From contig JAINDK010000034.1 in NCBI GenBank assembly GCA_019931185.1, forward strand, positions 1 through 52,277: 52,277 nt of DNA, read 5' to 3'. Origin of the DNA: Bryobacter sp. CoA8 C33. GTDB lineage: Bacteria; Acidobacteriota; Terriglobia; Bryobacterales; Bryobacteraceae. Positions within the stretch are counted from its first letter, which is position 1, and each line of letters starts with the position of its first letter. The position numbers and the translations under genes are program-made. This document shows, piece after piece, positions 1 to 8,424 of this stretch. The notes under the pieces are model-generated. The model saw only the letters and a list, made by a program, of their open reading frames with translations, was not told the origin of the DNA and ran no database searches.

Positions 1-2
1 AG

Positions 3-233
3 CGCGACCGCTCCGTCGCCGCCGAAGTCCAAAACGAAATGTTCACCATGGACGAACAGTGCTCCATCCCCGTCTCGCTCCCTCTCCACGAGATGCGCCG
101 CCCCCACTCCCGCTTCCTCCTCGCCGTCCAGTGGCTCAGCGCCCAACCCGACATCCAGCGGGAATTCGCCGAACTCCGCGACCGCTGCGCCCAACGCCCC
201 CCGTCACCAACGCAACCCGCGGCCACCAACTAA
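3..233 (+). CDS. 3' end of an unrecognised gene (left copy), cut by the window edge
   Basis: The frame is open from the first bases of the window and ends with TAA at 231-233, leaving a C-terminal fragment of 76 residues. A methionine at 39 gives an apparent 64-residue protein, but in-frame coding runs upstream of it and the second copy at the right end also continues upstream, so this is a truncated gene rather than a small one. The fragment has no Cys pair, membrane segment or signal; a run of charged and Leu residues (LAVQWLSAQPDIQ) suggests a helical tail. The right copy differs at four residues over the last 64. I do not recognise the family. Being present twice in one 52 kb window points to a multi-copy or mobile gene. 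Confidence 0.6.
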   Translation, partial: RDRSVAAEVQNEMFTMDEQCSIPVSLPLHEMRRPHSRFLLAVQWLSAQPDIQREFAELRDRCAQRPPSPTQPAATN

Positions 234-334
234 CAACCACAAACCACCCCAAAAACACTTGGCCAAACAAACGAAGCCAACCGCTCCTTGACATCCGCAT
301 AGCCCCAAACCGCTCGGACGCCCGTAGTGTCTCC

Positions 335-377
335 GCGCGAAGCCGCCCCACCCACCCCGCAGTCCGCGGCTTCGCGC
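335..377. other. Hairpin at the inner end of the left repeat arm
   Basis: Arms 335-346 (GCGCGAAGCCGC) and 366-377 (GCGGCTTCGCGC) are perfectly complementary over 12 bases, with a 19-base loop. The hairpin lies 100 bases after the stop of the truncated gene and exactly at the point where similarity between the two repeat copies ends. It has no T-tract, so it is either a weak terminator or the end structure of a repeated element. Confidence 0.7.
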
Positions 378-392
378 CTTCACCCCGCCAGC

Positions 393-1034
393 CTACCGCT
401 CCCGCGCCAGGATCCGCCGAAACTCCACCGGCCCATGATCCCCCTGTATCATCAGCGGCCCCCGCAACCCTTCCTCCCGCGCCATCGCCGACCGCGTCGG
501 CCCTTCACACTCCACCCTCTCCTGCACCAGGACCCCGTTAAATTCCACCCGCTCAAATCGCGCATTCTCCGTCTTCTTCCCCCCGCGAAACCGCGGCGCC
601 CGAAACACAATCCGGTATCGCTGCCACTCCCCCGCCGCCTTCGCCGCATTCACTCGCGCCACACTCCCCCCCACCGGCTTGCCCTCAATCCAACGGTGAT
701 AAATCGATCCCCCGTCCTGCGTCGTGATCTTCTCTTTCCCAAAGCTGTCGAAGATCTGCACCTCATATAGCCCCATCAGGTACACCCCGCTGTTGCTCCC
801 CTTCGGGATCCGAAACTCCACCTCCACCTCCACATCCCCAAACTCCCGCTCACTCACCAGATTATTTACCTTCCCCGCCGGCCCGTTCTTCAGCAGCCCC
901 CCCTCCACCACCCACTGCTGTGGCTTGCCCCCTTCACTCACCCATCCCCCCAACGTCTTGCCGTCAAACACCTCCACGCGCTTGCCCGCCACCAGCGGCA
1001 TCGCCGCCAACCAAATCAGTTCTCTTCGTTGCAT
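393..1034 (-). CDS. Secreted DUF1080 (3-keto-disaccharide hydrolase-like) protein
   Basis: A 213-residue protein with a short N-terminal leader (MQRRELIWLAAMPLVAG), so probably exported. The body shows the DUF1080 pattern: FDGKTLGGWV near residues 23-32, a WVVEGG strand, FGDVEVEVEFRIPKGSNSGVY in the middle, then EVQIFDS and a late GPLMIQGDHGPVEFR. This fold is a concanavalin-like beta sandwich that in several families binds or cleaves glycans, and it is highly expanded in Acidobacteriota and Planctomycetota. The substrate cannot be read from the sequence. It is divergent from the cupin gene, with only 14 bases between the start codons, so promoters must overlap the coding regions. Length is normal for a single-domain member. 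Confidence 0.85.
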   Translation of the reverse strand: MQRRELIWLAAMPLVAGKRVEVFDGKTLGGWVSEGGKPQQWVVEGGLLKNGPAGKVNNLVSEREFGDVEVEVEFRIPKGSNSGVYLMGLYEVQIFDSFGKEKITTQDGGSIYHRWIEGKPVGGSVARVNAAKAAGEWQRYRIVFRAPRFRGGKKTENARFERVEFNGVLVQERVECEGPTRSAMAREEGLRGPLMIQGDHGPVEFRRILARER

Positions 1035-1048
1035 ACTCTCTATAGCCT

Positions 1049-1396
1049 ATGATTGTTCACGACTGGAATCAGATCCCCCTCGAACAGGTAACCCCACACT
1101 TCCACCGCCGCGTCGTCCATACCGCCGGCATGACCATCGCCCGCCTCGAACTCAAACAGGGCGGCCACGTCTCCCACCACCACCACATCAACGAACAGGT
1201 CTCCCTTGTCCACTCCGGCCGCATCGTCTTTCACATCGAAGGCCAACAAATCACCCTCGGCCCCGGCGAATGCCTCGAGATTCCCCCCAACGTCCCCCAT
1301 TCCGTCGACGTCCTCGAAGACTCCATCGTCACCGACCTCTTCACCCCCCGCCGCGAAGATTGGATCACCGGCAACGACGCCTACCTCCGGAAGTAA
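1049..1396 (+). CDS. Small single-domain cupin protein
   Basis: A 115-residue protein with one cupin beta barrel. The first cupin motif appears as GGHVSHHHHINEQVSLVHSG (residues 38-57), giving the usual His and Glu metal ligands. The second appears as LGPGECLEIPPNVPHSV, which supplies the last His. No signal peptide and no extra domain, so it is cytosolic and could be a small metal-dependent isomerase or dioxygenase, or a sugar or acid-binding protein; the substrate is not predictable. It is a single gene, divergent from the DUF1080 gene and convergent with the S41 peptidase gene, with a hairpin between the two converging stops. Confidence 0.85.
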   Translation: MIVHDWNQIPLEQVTPHFHRRVVHTAGMTIARLELKQGGHVSHHHHINEQVSLVHSGRIVFHIEGQQITLGPGECLEIPPNVPHSVDVLEDSIVTDLFTPRREDWITGNDAYLRK

Positions 1397-1404
1397 AGTC
1401 GTTT

Positions 1405-1435
1405 CGGGGATGCGTCCCTCTCCGGTGCATCCCCG
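1405..1435. terminator. Bidirectional terminator-like hairpin between converging genes
   Basis: CGGGGATGC (1405-1413) pairs perfectly with GCATCCCCG (1427-1435) around a 13-base loop. It lies 8 bases after the cupin stop and 9 bases before the S41 peptidase stop on the other strand, and is followed by CTTTCT on the plus strand. Confidence 0.65.
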
Positions 1436-1444
1436 CTTTCTCCC

Positions 1445-3193
1445 CTAGCGAATCCGGTCGATCTGCTCGGCCAGAATCCGGGAAAACGCCTGCACAAATG
1501 GCGTTCCCCCTCGCAAGAGATTCTCCCGCGTCATATAGTCCAACTCGCGGTCCGGCCTCACCCCAATGTTCTCGATGTACGGCGCCGTAGGAAACTCCGT
1601 CGTGACCATGTCCTGCCGCCGCACCACCATCGAAATAGTCACGCTGGCCTTACCCTCTCCGTAGAACCCGGCATCACTCGAAATCACCGCCCCTCCCAAT
1701 CCGGCCGTTCGTGTCCCCACTATCAACCCGCGCCGGTTGTCCTGCATCATCCCCGGAAAAACGTCTCCAAAGGAGGCACTAAACTCGTCAACCAGAAAGA
1801 TCACCGGCTTGTCGTAGGCCAGCAACGTTCCATCCGCCGCCCTCGCTGGATCATGCTCAAATGTGGGCGCCGCGGGCTGCGCGCTTTGGGTTGGCTGGCA
1901 GGCGGGAATCGATCCGGTCATCGCCCGGTTGCCTTTCAAGGCATTCCGAATCTCGTCGGCGTAGAAGGCGATCGTCTCTATCACCCAGGGCTCCGCGTCG
2001 TTGGCTATCGCCGCTTGCAGGGCGCTCTCCGCCTCATAAAGCCAGTACCGGTTGGCCAGCACCTGAGCCCCGAAAAACCAGAATCGCTCCGGGATCAGTA
2101 ACTTCGCGTAATCCAACCCAATACAATCTCCCCCGGCGTTGCCCATCAGGTCCACCACAAGCCCATCCGTGTTCGCCTTGAAGAACGCGATCTCCGCTTC
2201 CATCTGGCGTACCGCATCCACCCTGCTCGGCGGATCAAAATCCGCTATGCGGATTAAGCCCATTCGCTTTCCCTCATATGTGTAAGTACCCGAGACAAAA
2301 ACATCATTTGGACCGGCGCCCAACCTCAGCCTCCATCCCGGCGGCGCGTTGAACACCGGCAACCGGCCTTGCTGTTGAAGATACTGCGTCCCACCCCATT
2401 GCTGCCTTTCCGGCAAAGTTGGCTTCTTGATCGACGCTGGCTTATCCGGCTCCCAACGCCAATTTTGCAGCTTCCGAATTACCTCCAACGGATCCCGCTC
2501 ACTATTCAGCGTGAACGGCGATGGCAATGGACTCATATTCTCAATCGGTGTTCCTTGTTTGATCCATTTGAGTGTGTAAGTCTTCAAGTCCCCTGCCTGA
2601 TTCCGGAAGACAGCCTCCGATGTCTCCGGCGTATCCGGAGCGTTCGGCATCACTGCCTGCACCCGAATCACCAGTCGCTGTGCCGCCAGCCGTCGCGCAG
2701 CCTTCTGGTTGCCAAATCCTATGTCCTTGCCAAATTCCCGGATCAACTCCTCCACCGGTTTCCCATCCAATCTCACCAATTCATCCCCCACGCGCCAGTC
2801 ATACTCTCTAGCCGGGTACTCAGCCCGGTCCCATGCCTCAAGCAGTACCTTGTCGTCATAAATATCCACGGCAATTTGTGCCGCCGCGACAAATGTCGAA
2901 CGGGTCTCAAACCTGCTATGCCCATCCTGAAAGCTAGCCACGTACTCGGTAACCACCTTGAAGTACTCCCGGTCCGTTCGCGCCGCCCGCACTCGCGGCA
3001 TCCATTTCGTCAGGTCAAACAGGTTCACACCCAGTGCCTGTTGCTTCCAGTTCGCTGGCGCATACATCCGCGCATAGCGCGACACAATCGCCTTGAAATC
3101 TTCTTCTCGCTGCTGTGGCGTCAACTGCGCGTCTGCAATCAAGCTGGCCGACAGCACCAACACGGTCATTTTGATGACTCTCGGAAAACTCAT
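1445..3193 (-). CDS. Secreted S41-family (C-terminal-processing-like) peptidase
   Basis: I place the start at the ATG at 3193, seven codons inside the longest frame, because AAGGAG stands at normal distance before it and the protein then begins with a clear signal peptide (MSFPRVIKMTVLVLSASLIADA). This gives 582 residues. A PDZ-like segment (WRVGDELVRLDGKPVEELI) lies near residues 133-151. The S41 catalytic region contains GLVVDLMGNAGGDCIG and then VDEFSASFGDVF near residue 470, where the nucleophilic Ser of the family sits, followed by GTRTAGLGG. Family members cleave proteins near the C-terminus in the periplasm or outside the cell. An insertion of about 100 residues separates the two catalytic blocks. 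A TACAAT box lies 30 bases upstream of the start. Confidence 0.85.
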   Translation of the reverse strand: MSFPRVIKMTVLVLSASLIADAQLTPQQREEDFKAIVSRYARMYAPANWKQQALGVNLFDLTKWMPRVRAARTDREYFKVVTEYVASFQDGHSRFETRSTFVAAAQIAVDIYDDKVLLEAWDRAEYPAREYDWRVGDELVRLDGKPVEELIREFGKDIGFGNQKAARRLAAQRLVIRVQAVMPNAPDTPETSEAVFRNQAGDLKTYTLKWIKQGTPIENMSPLPSPFTLNSERDPLEVIRKLQNWRWEPDKPASIKKPTLPERQQWGGTQYLQQQGRLPVFNAPPGWRLRLGAGPNDVFVSGTYTYEGKRMGLIRIADFDPPSRVDAVRQMEAEIAFFKANTDGLVVDLMGNAGGDCIGLDYAKLLIPERFWFFGAQVLANRYWLYEAESALQAAIANDAEPWVIETIAFYADEIRNALKGNRAMTGSIPACQPTQSAQPAAPTFEHDPARAADGTLLAYDKPVIFLVDEFSASFGDVFPGMMQDNRRGLIVGTRTAGLGGAVISSDAGFYGEGKASVTISMVVRRQDMVTTEFPTAPYIENIGVRPDRELDYMTRENLLRGGTPFVQAFSRILAEQIDRIR

Positions 3194-3314
3194 AAAATCT
3201 CTCCTTCTTCGCAAGCAGAATATATTGTACTTCGTGCCCAGGAAGTGGTGGACGATTCAGCAAAACAAAAGTTTCAGCAATGAAAGATTTGCCACGCTAA
3301 TAGCTGCTGCCACC

Positions 3315-4010
3315 TCATCGGCAACGCCATCTATCGCCCGCGCGGATCTCCACCCTCCCCCCGCGCATCCGCAACTGCGGACAATCCAGTTGCCCGCTCT
3401 TCTCATGCGGCTCGGCGATCCACAACTGCCTCACATCCTCCGGCGGCCGGAACCATACCACTCGCCCCCGCGGCCGCCGGCTCTCTACCCACAACAGCCG
3501 CTGCCCGTCCCAATGCAGTTGTGCCGTCGCGCTCACTGGATGCTCATGATACGCATTGATCGCAAACAGCCGCCAAGGCAACTCAAAACTCTCCGGACTC
3601 CGGATCCAATAATTCCCCACAAACAAGTCCGGCCTCCCATCCCCATCCACATCCGCCTGCACCAGCCCTCCCTGCCAGCTCGCCGTATAAAACGAATAAA
3701 GATCCTGATATATCCACTCCGCGCCCCACTCCCGCCCCGGTTCATAGAAGCGCACCGCCATCCCCCAAGGCAGAATCACCAACCCCCGCCGGCCGAAAAT
3801 CTCCAACTCATAACACTCCCGCGTCACTACATGCCGGTCGATCACCCAGGGCTTCCGCCCCGGCCCCACCGCCACCAGCCGCCCTTCTTCCCGCCCCCCC
3901 TGCACCATCACCCTTTCCTTCACCCCATCTCCGTCGACATCCATACGCAGGTCGCAGCGGTCCATCCCCGCTAGCACGCCCGCCCCGATCATCCATGGCA
4001 GCCACCACAT
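3315..4010 (-). CDS. Exported FG-GAP/VCBS-like protein with calcium-type repeats
   Basis: The longest frame starts at 4046, but the methionine at 4010 begins a hydrophobic leader (MWWLPWMIGAGVLAGM), so I use that start, giving 231 residues; no convincing ribosome binding site decides the matter. Two DxDGDG loops are visible: DVDGDGVKERVMV just after the leader and DVDGDGRPDLFVGNYW in the middle. These are calcium-binding loops typical of FG-GAP/VCBS beta-propeller blades. Only two blades carry the motif, fewer than in full propellers. The role is unknown, probably a surface or periplasmic protein. The start overlaps the region of the divergent SirB1-like gene. Confidence 0.6.
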   Translation of the reverse strand: MWWLPWMIGAGVLAGMDRCDLRMDVDGDGVKERVMVQGGREEGRLVAVGPGRKPWVIDRHVVTRECYELEIFGRRGLVILPWGMAVRFYEPGREWGAEWIYQDLYSFYTASWQGGLVQADVDGDGRPDLFVGNYWIRSPESFELPWRLFAINAYHEHPVSATAQLHWDGQRLLWVESRRPRGRVVWFRPPEDVRQLWIAEPHEKSGQLDCPQLRMRGGRVEIRAGDRWRCR

Positions 4011-4036
4011 CAAACGGTATTCTACTGAACAGGACC

Positions 4037-4804
4037 ATGGACGCACTCCGGCGCATCCTTCAGCATGAAGACGAATCCCTTCCCCTAGACGAAGCCGCGC
4101 TCCTGCTCGCCCGCATCGAGTATCCCGATCTCCCCCTTGCCCCTTGGCTCGCCGAACTCGATTTCCACGCCCGCCAAATCCGCCGCCTTTCCCTCTATGG
4201 CTTCCGCAACGCCGCCCACAACTACCTCTTCGGCGAGCTCGCCTTCTCCGGCAACGGCGACGACTATTACAACCCCCGCAACTCCTGTCTCAACTCCGTG
4301 CTCGAGTCCCGCCGCGGCATCCCCATCACCCTCTCAATCCTCTACATAGAACTCGCCCGCCGCCTCGGCATCACCGTCGATGGCATCCCCGCCCCCGGCC
4401 ACTTCCTCGTCCGTATCGAGGACGACGGCGACACCTACTACATCGACGTCTTCAACAACGGCAAGATTCGCGATGACATCGAAGGCGAAGTCGACCCCCG
4501 CTTCCTTGTCCCCGCCACCAAACGCATGATCCTCATCCGCATGCTCAACAACCTCCGCCTCATCTACCTCCAACGCCAGGCCTGGCACAAAGCCGCCGCC
4601 GTCCTCGACCTCCTGCTGCTCGCCGACCCCGTCGACGCCGATGCCCTTCGCCAGCGCGCCGCCGCCCGCGCCGCCCTCCACCGCTATCAGGCCGCCTGCT
4701 CCGACCTCTCGCGCTACCTCACCCTACGCCCCCTCGACCCTGGCAAGGACGAACTCAAAGCCCAAATCTCGAATCTCCGCCGCATGCACGCCCATAAAAA
4801 TTAG
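4037..4804 (+). CDS. SirB1-like transglutaminase-core protein with C-terminal TPR
   Basis: The start at 4037 (MDALRRILQ) fits family N-termini better than the upstream ATG at 3995, and gives 255 residues. The central block has the SirB1/Transglut_core2 signature: YYNPRNSCLNSVLESRRGIPITLSILYIELARRLG, then GIPAPGHFLVRIED and YYIDVFNNGK (about residues 75-145). The C-terminal third (AAAVLDLLLLADPVDADALRQRAAARAAL) is a tetratricopeptide-like pair of helices. Members are widespread cytosolic proteins, often of unproven function, sometimes next to chemotaxis or release-factor genes; neither neighbour helps here. Convergent with the VOC gene, 2 bases between stops. Confidence 0.82.
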   Translation: MDALRRILQHEDESLPLDEAALLLARIEYPDLPLAPWLAELDFHARQIRRLSLYGFRNAAHNYLFGELAFSGNGDDYYNPRNSCLNSVLESRRGIPITLSILYIELARRLGITVDGIPAPGHFLVRIEDDGDTYYIDVFNNGKIRDDIEGEVDPRFLVPATKRMILIRMLNNLRLIYLQRQAWHKAAAVLDLLLLADPVDADALRQRAAARAALHRYQAACSDLSRYLTLRPLDPGKDELKAQISNLRRMHAHKN

Positions 4805-4806
4805 TC

Positions 4807-5229
4807 TCACTTCGCGAACAACTGCCCGATATCCTGAAACGCCTTGAACTCCAGAGCATTCCCCGACGGGTCCAGAAAGAACATCGTCGCCTGCTCTCCC
4901 ACCTGCCCCTGAAACCGCACATACGGCTCGATGACAAACTTCTGCCCCGCCGCCTTCAGCCGCTCAGCCAGCGCCTGCCAGTCCCCCATCTCAAGCACTA
5001 CCCCAAAGTGCGGTACCGGCACCGCATGGCTGTCCACCGCATTGTGATGCAAGTCCGGTTCATGCCCCGCCTTTAGGTGGGCCACGATCTGATGCCCATA
5101 GAGGTCAAAGTCGATCCACTCCTCCGAGCTCCGTCCCTCCGGACATCCCAGCAAACCTCCATAAAACTCCCGCGCCAACTTCAAGTCGTGCACCGGAAAC
5201 GCAATGTGAAACGGCATGATCTTCGCCAT
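4807..5229 (-). CDS. VOC-superfamily (glyoxalase/dioxygenase-like) protein
   Basis: A 140-residue protein with the paired beta-alpha-beta-beta-beta units of the vicinal oxygen chelate fold. Module one begins [21 protein letters not shown], with a metal-ligand His at the start. Module two begins [24 protein letters not shown] and ends [15 protein letters not shown], which provides the closing Glu ligand. It is very close in layout to the small VOC proteins annotated as glyoxalase-like; the substrate is unknown. It could start at MPFHIAF four codons downstream. It sits head to head with the Gfo/Idh/MocA gene, 16 bases apart. Confidence 0.85.
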   Translation of the reverse strand: MAKIMPFHIAFPVHDLKLAREFYGGLLGCPEGRSSEEWIDFDLYGHQIVAHLKAGHEPDLHHNAVDSHAVPVPHFGVVLEMGDWQALAERLKAAGQKFVIEPYVRFQGQVGEQATMFFLDPSGNALEFKAFQDIGQLFAK

Positions 5230-5245
5230 ACACTAAAGTGTAACC

Positions 5246-6409
5246 GTGCTCACCCGTCGCAGCCTCCTCGCCTCCCCCGCCGCCCTCTTCGCCGCCGATA
5301 CCTCTCCCCGCAAAGTCCGCATCGGCATCGTCGGCGGCCGCTTCGGCCTCACCTTCCAGTTTCACGACCACCCCGACTGCATCGTCGAAGCCGTCGCCGA
5401 ACTCCGCCCCGACCGCCTCGCCGCCCTTGCCCGCACCTACCGCTGCGCCAAGACTTATAACTCCCTCGCCGCCCTCCTCCGCGACCCCAAAGTCGAAGCC
5501 GTCTGCCTCTTCACCGATGGCCCCCTCCACGTCGAACACGCCATCCTCGCCCTCCGCCACGGCAAACACGTCCTGTCCGCCGTCCCCGCCGCCTGGGGCA
5601 CCCTCGAGCAGTGCTACGCCCTCCAGGATGCCGTCCGCAACTCCGGCCTCCGCTACATGATGGCCGAGACCTCCTGGTACCGCCAATCCACCATCTCCGC
5701 CCGCAAGCTCTTCGAGCAGGGTAAGTTCGGCGAAATCTTCTACAGCGAAAGCGAATACCACCACGACGGCCTCGAATCCCTCTACGTCGAGAACGGCCAG
5801 CGCACCTGGCGCTACGGCGTCGCCCCGATGCATTACCCCACGCATTGCACCGCCTTCCTCACCGGCGTCACCGGCGAACGCTTCACCGAAGTCTCCTGCC
5901 AAGGCTGGGGCGACGGCGACCCCATCCTCAAGGACAACCCCTACAACAACCCCTTCTGGAATGAAACCGCCCTGCTACGCACCAGCAAAGGCCATTCCCA
6001 TCGCCTTTCCGTCTGGTGGAAAGGCGCTCACAAGGAAGCCGAACGCGCCCAGTGGTTCGGCACCCGCATGAGCCTCGCCACCGCCGGCTGGAACCCCGCC
6101 ACCAGCGTCGAACACCGCAACACCCTCGGCCAGGATGACGCCGGTTTCGCCCACCGCTCCCACCGCGTCGCCCCCTTCCCGGAAACCCAATGGTGGAAGA
6201 CCGACCTCCTGCCCGAACCCCTGCGTAAACCCTCCGGCCACGACGGCTCGCACACCTTCCTTACTCACGAGTTCATCGACGCCCTCTCCCACGGCCGCGC
6301 CCCGGCCATCGACCTCAAGATCTCCCTGGCCCTCACCGCCCCCGGCATCGTCGCCCACCAGTCCGCCCTGCGCGGTGGCGAAAAACTCCCGGTCCCCTCC
6401 TTCGATTAA
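5246..6409 (+). CDS. Exported Gfo/Idh/MocA-family oxidoreductase
   Basis: A 387-residue protein starting at GTG. The N-terminus (LTRRSLLASPAALFAADT) carries twin arginines and a short hydrophobic stretch, so export by the Tat route is plausible and common for this family in Acidobacteriota. The Rossmann domain follows: KVRIGIVGGRFG near residues 23-34, then VEAVAELRPDRLAALARTY and FTDGPLHVEHAILALRHGKHVLSAVPAA. Note that the usual cofactor-loop GxGxxG reads GIVGGRFG, and the EKP tripeptide that follows the fourth strand reads SAVPA, so the catalytic Lys is replaced. The C-terminal alpha/beta domain is present (EIFYSESEYHHDGL onward). Probably acts on sugars or related polyols; substrate unknown. 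Confidence 0.82.
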   Translation: MLTRRSLLASPAALFAADTSPRKVRIGIVGGRFGLTFQFHDHPDCIVEAVAELRPDRLAALARTYRCAKTYNSLAALLRDPKVEAVCLFTDGPLHVEHAILALRHGKHVLSAVPAAWGTLEQCYALQDAVRNSGLRYMMAETSWYRQSTISARKLFEQGKFGEIFYSESEYHHDGLESLYVENGQRTWRYGVAPMHYPTHCTAFLTGVTGERFTEVSCQGWGDGDPILKDNPYNNPFWNETALLRTSKGHSHRLSVWWKGAHKEAERAQWFGTRMSLATAGWNPATSVEHRNTLGQDDAGFAHRSHRVAPFPETQWWKTDLLPEPLRKPSGHDGSHTFLTHEFIDALSHGRAPAIDLKISLALTAPGIVAHQSALRGGEKLPVPSFD

Positions 6410-6411
6410 CC

Positions 6412-7679
6412 ATGCGGCCGCCCCGTCACCCCGACCACTTCCTTCGCGGCAGCCTCAGCGAAATCCAGCGCGACCCCATCGGCTTTCTCACCTTCCTCCA
6501 CCGCACCTATGGCGACGTCAGCGTCCACCGTGTCGGGCCTCTCGACTATCACCTCGTCGCCCATCCCGACGGCGTCAAACGCATCCTCCAGGACAACCAC
6601 CCTAACTATTCCAAACGCATACCCGATCCGCAGGCCATCGGCTATCTCACCGGCCCCGGCGTCCTGGTCACCGTCGCCGTCGCAGGCAGCCCGCCTTCCG
6701 CCGCGCCCGCATCCACCAGATGTTGCTCACCATGGTCAGCCTCACCAGGGACTGACTCACCGAACTCCCCACCGGCCCCCCTCAACGCCTCCACCACCAT
6801 CACCAGCCTCACCGTCCGCATCGCCACCATGATCCTGTTCTCGCTCGACCTCGACGCCCGCGCCCGTGAGGTCATGGAATGTTTCACTCAACTCAACGCA
6901 CTGCTCATCCGCCGCTTCCGCTCCGGCCGCCTCTTCCGCCCCCTGCCCCTTTTCCGGGACGACCGCACCTTCCTCCGTCTCCTCCGCCGCTTCGACTCCA
7001 TCATCGACTCGATCATCGCTGGCCGCCGCGCCCGCCCCGCCGATTCCCCCGACCTGCTCGCCATGCTCATGTCGGCCCGCGATGAAGATGATGGCGGATT
7101 CCTCTCCGACCGCGACCTTCGCTCGGAAATCAAAACCCTCCGGCTCGCCGGCTTTGAAATCACCTCGAACGCCCTCTCCTGGAGCCTGTTCGAATTCAGC
7201 CGCCGTTCCGCCCTCGCCGCCCCATTCTTCTCCCGCGAAACCCTGGCACGCCTGCCCCAACTCCGCTCCTTCCTTGATGAGATCCTTCGCCTCTAACGGC
7301 CGCACTGGTACACGGCCCGCCGCGCTGAAAAAGCTGATCAGATCTGCGGCTATGACATCCCCGCCGGCGCCCGCATCCTGGTCTCACCCTACCTGCCGCA
7401 CCGCCACCCCGGCTTCTGGACTTCCCCCAACGACTTCGACCCCCAACGCTTTCCCCCGGGGCGTCGCGACGGCGTCCACCGCTTCTCTTACTTCCCCTTC
7501 GGCGGCGGCCCGCGTCAATGCATCGGCAACCAATTCGGCGTGGCCGAGGCCCTCATCATCCTCGCTCACTTGCTTAAAGACTTCCAGCTCTCCCTGCCGG
7601 CCCCACGTCTCCCGCCCCGCCGGCTCTCATCACGCTCCGCATGAAGACCAGCCTCACCGTCCTTCCGCAACGCTCTTGA
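6412..7679 (+). pseudogene. Cytochrome P450 pseudogene with several disabling lesions
   Basis: The gene starts two bases after the preceding stop and encodes a typical P450 N-terminus up to about 6665. Between about 6665 and 6790 the P450 sequence continues in another frame (RRQPAFRRARIHQMLLTMV, with a TGA after it), then returns to the first frame for the I-helix (AGFEITSNALSWSL) and the K-helix EILR. An in-frame TAA at 7294-7296 interrupts what should read LRLYPPHW. After it, in the same frame, the haem-ligand loop FGGGPRQCIGN is intact (Cys codon 7519-7521). Near 7600 the reading moves again to another frame for the C-terminal strand ALITLRMK, ending at 7679. Neighbouring genes are intact, so true decay is more likely than poor sequence. 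Confidence 0.85.
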
Positions 7680-8424
7680 GGTGGGCCAAGCCACGACGGA
7701 TCCCGCTCAGTCCGTCAAAGACCGCATTCGCGAAATTGATAAACCGGTAGCCCTGCCGCCACGCCTTCTCGGCCGACTCGACCGAGCCCAGCGCGATGCC
7801 CGCCACTTTGCCCTGGCTGCTGACGCGCGCCGGGAACTCCGCCAGAAACTGCTGCACACGCTCGTGCTGCAGTTGGCCGATCAGCCCCATCGACGCCGAA
7901 AGATCCATCGGCCCGGCCAGCACAACATCAATGCCCTCGACGGCGGCGATTGCTTCCACGTTCTCCATGCCGGCCAGGGATTCCACCTGCGCCACGATGA
8001 GCGACTCCTCATTGGCCTCCGGCAGATACTCACCCCAAGGCACATCGTTATAAAACGTCCACATCGGCGAGACGCCGCGCGTGCCCACCGGCGGGTACTT
8101 CGCATACTGAACAATACGCCGGGCCTCGGCCGCATCGTCCACCTGCGGCACCATGATGCCCTGCGCCCCGACATCGAGCGCTTTCTTGATCAGCGACGAG
8201 TCGATGCCGGCCACGCGCACGAGCGGCATGGCGCCGCTCTGGCGTATCAGGGGCGGCAGCAGCTCAATCGACTCGGCGCCAAAGCTCGAGTGCTCGGTAT
8301 CGATCCAGACAAAGTCGACGCCGGTCGTCGCCGTCAGCTTGGCAATCAGCGGCGTGGGCCCCAAAGTCGAGGCGCCCCAGGCCGTGCCACCCGCGGCCAG
8401 CAGTTTCTTGACAGGATTCATCAT
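7654..8424 (-). CDS. HpcH/HpaI-family class II aldolase
   Basis: A 256-residue TIM-barrel protein of the family that cleaves 4-hydroxy-2-oxo acids to pyruvate and an aldehyde. Visible landmarks: catalytic His45 in VWIDTEHSSFG, the phosphate or carboxylate-binding Arg in MPLVRVAG, GAQGIMVPQVDDAAEA, the metal-ligand Glu in VAQVESLAGMENV and the Asp in VLAGPMDLSASMG. All key residues are present, so it should be active; whether its substrate is a heptenedioate, a deoxyglucarate or another compound cannot be told. Its ATG overlaps the stop of the preceding gene as ATGA, so the two are translationally coupled. Its 3' end overlaps the relic 3' end of the P450 pseudogene by 26 bases. Confidence 0.88.
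   Translation of the reverse strand: MMNPVKKLLAAGGTAWGASTLGPTPLIAKLTATTGVDFVWIDTEHSSFGAESIELLPPLIRQSGAMPLVRVAGIDSSLIKKALDVGAQGIMVPQVDDAAEARRIVQYAKYPPVGTRGVSPMWTFYNDVPWGEYLPEANEESLIVAQVESLAGMENVEAIAAVEGIDVVLAGPMDLSASMGLIGQLQHERVQQFLAEFPARVSSQGKVAGIALGSVESAEKAWRQGYRFINFANAVFDGLSGIRRGLAHLKSVAEGR

Larger units (their letters stand above)
1..378. repeat. Left arm of a long inverted repeat that also closes the window
   Basis: Positions 1-378 match the reverse complement of 51889-52266 without any gap. I count 15 mismatches, about 96% identity. The match covers the 3' end of a gene (to 233), 100 bases of non-coding DNA and a terminal hairpin, and stops sharply after the hairpin. Mismatch density is the same in the coding part (9 of 233) and the non-coding part (6 of 145), so the unit was copied as DNA fairly recently rather than kept similar only by selection on the protein. 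The true left limit lies outside the window. Confidence 0.93.

Noticed and set aside
5246-7296. Oxidoreductase and P450 as an active two-enzyme operon
   Set aside because: The P450 is disabled by several lesions, so any shared pathway is no longer complete here.
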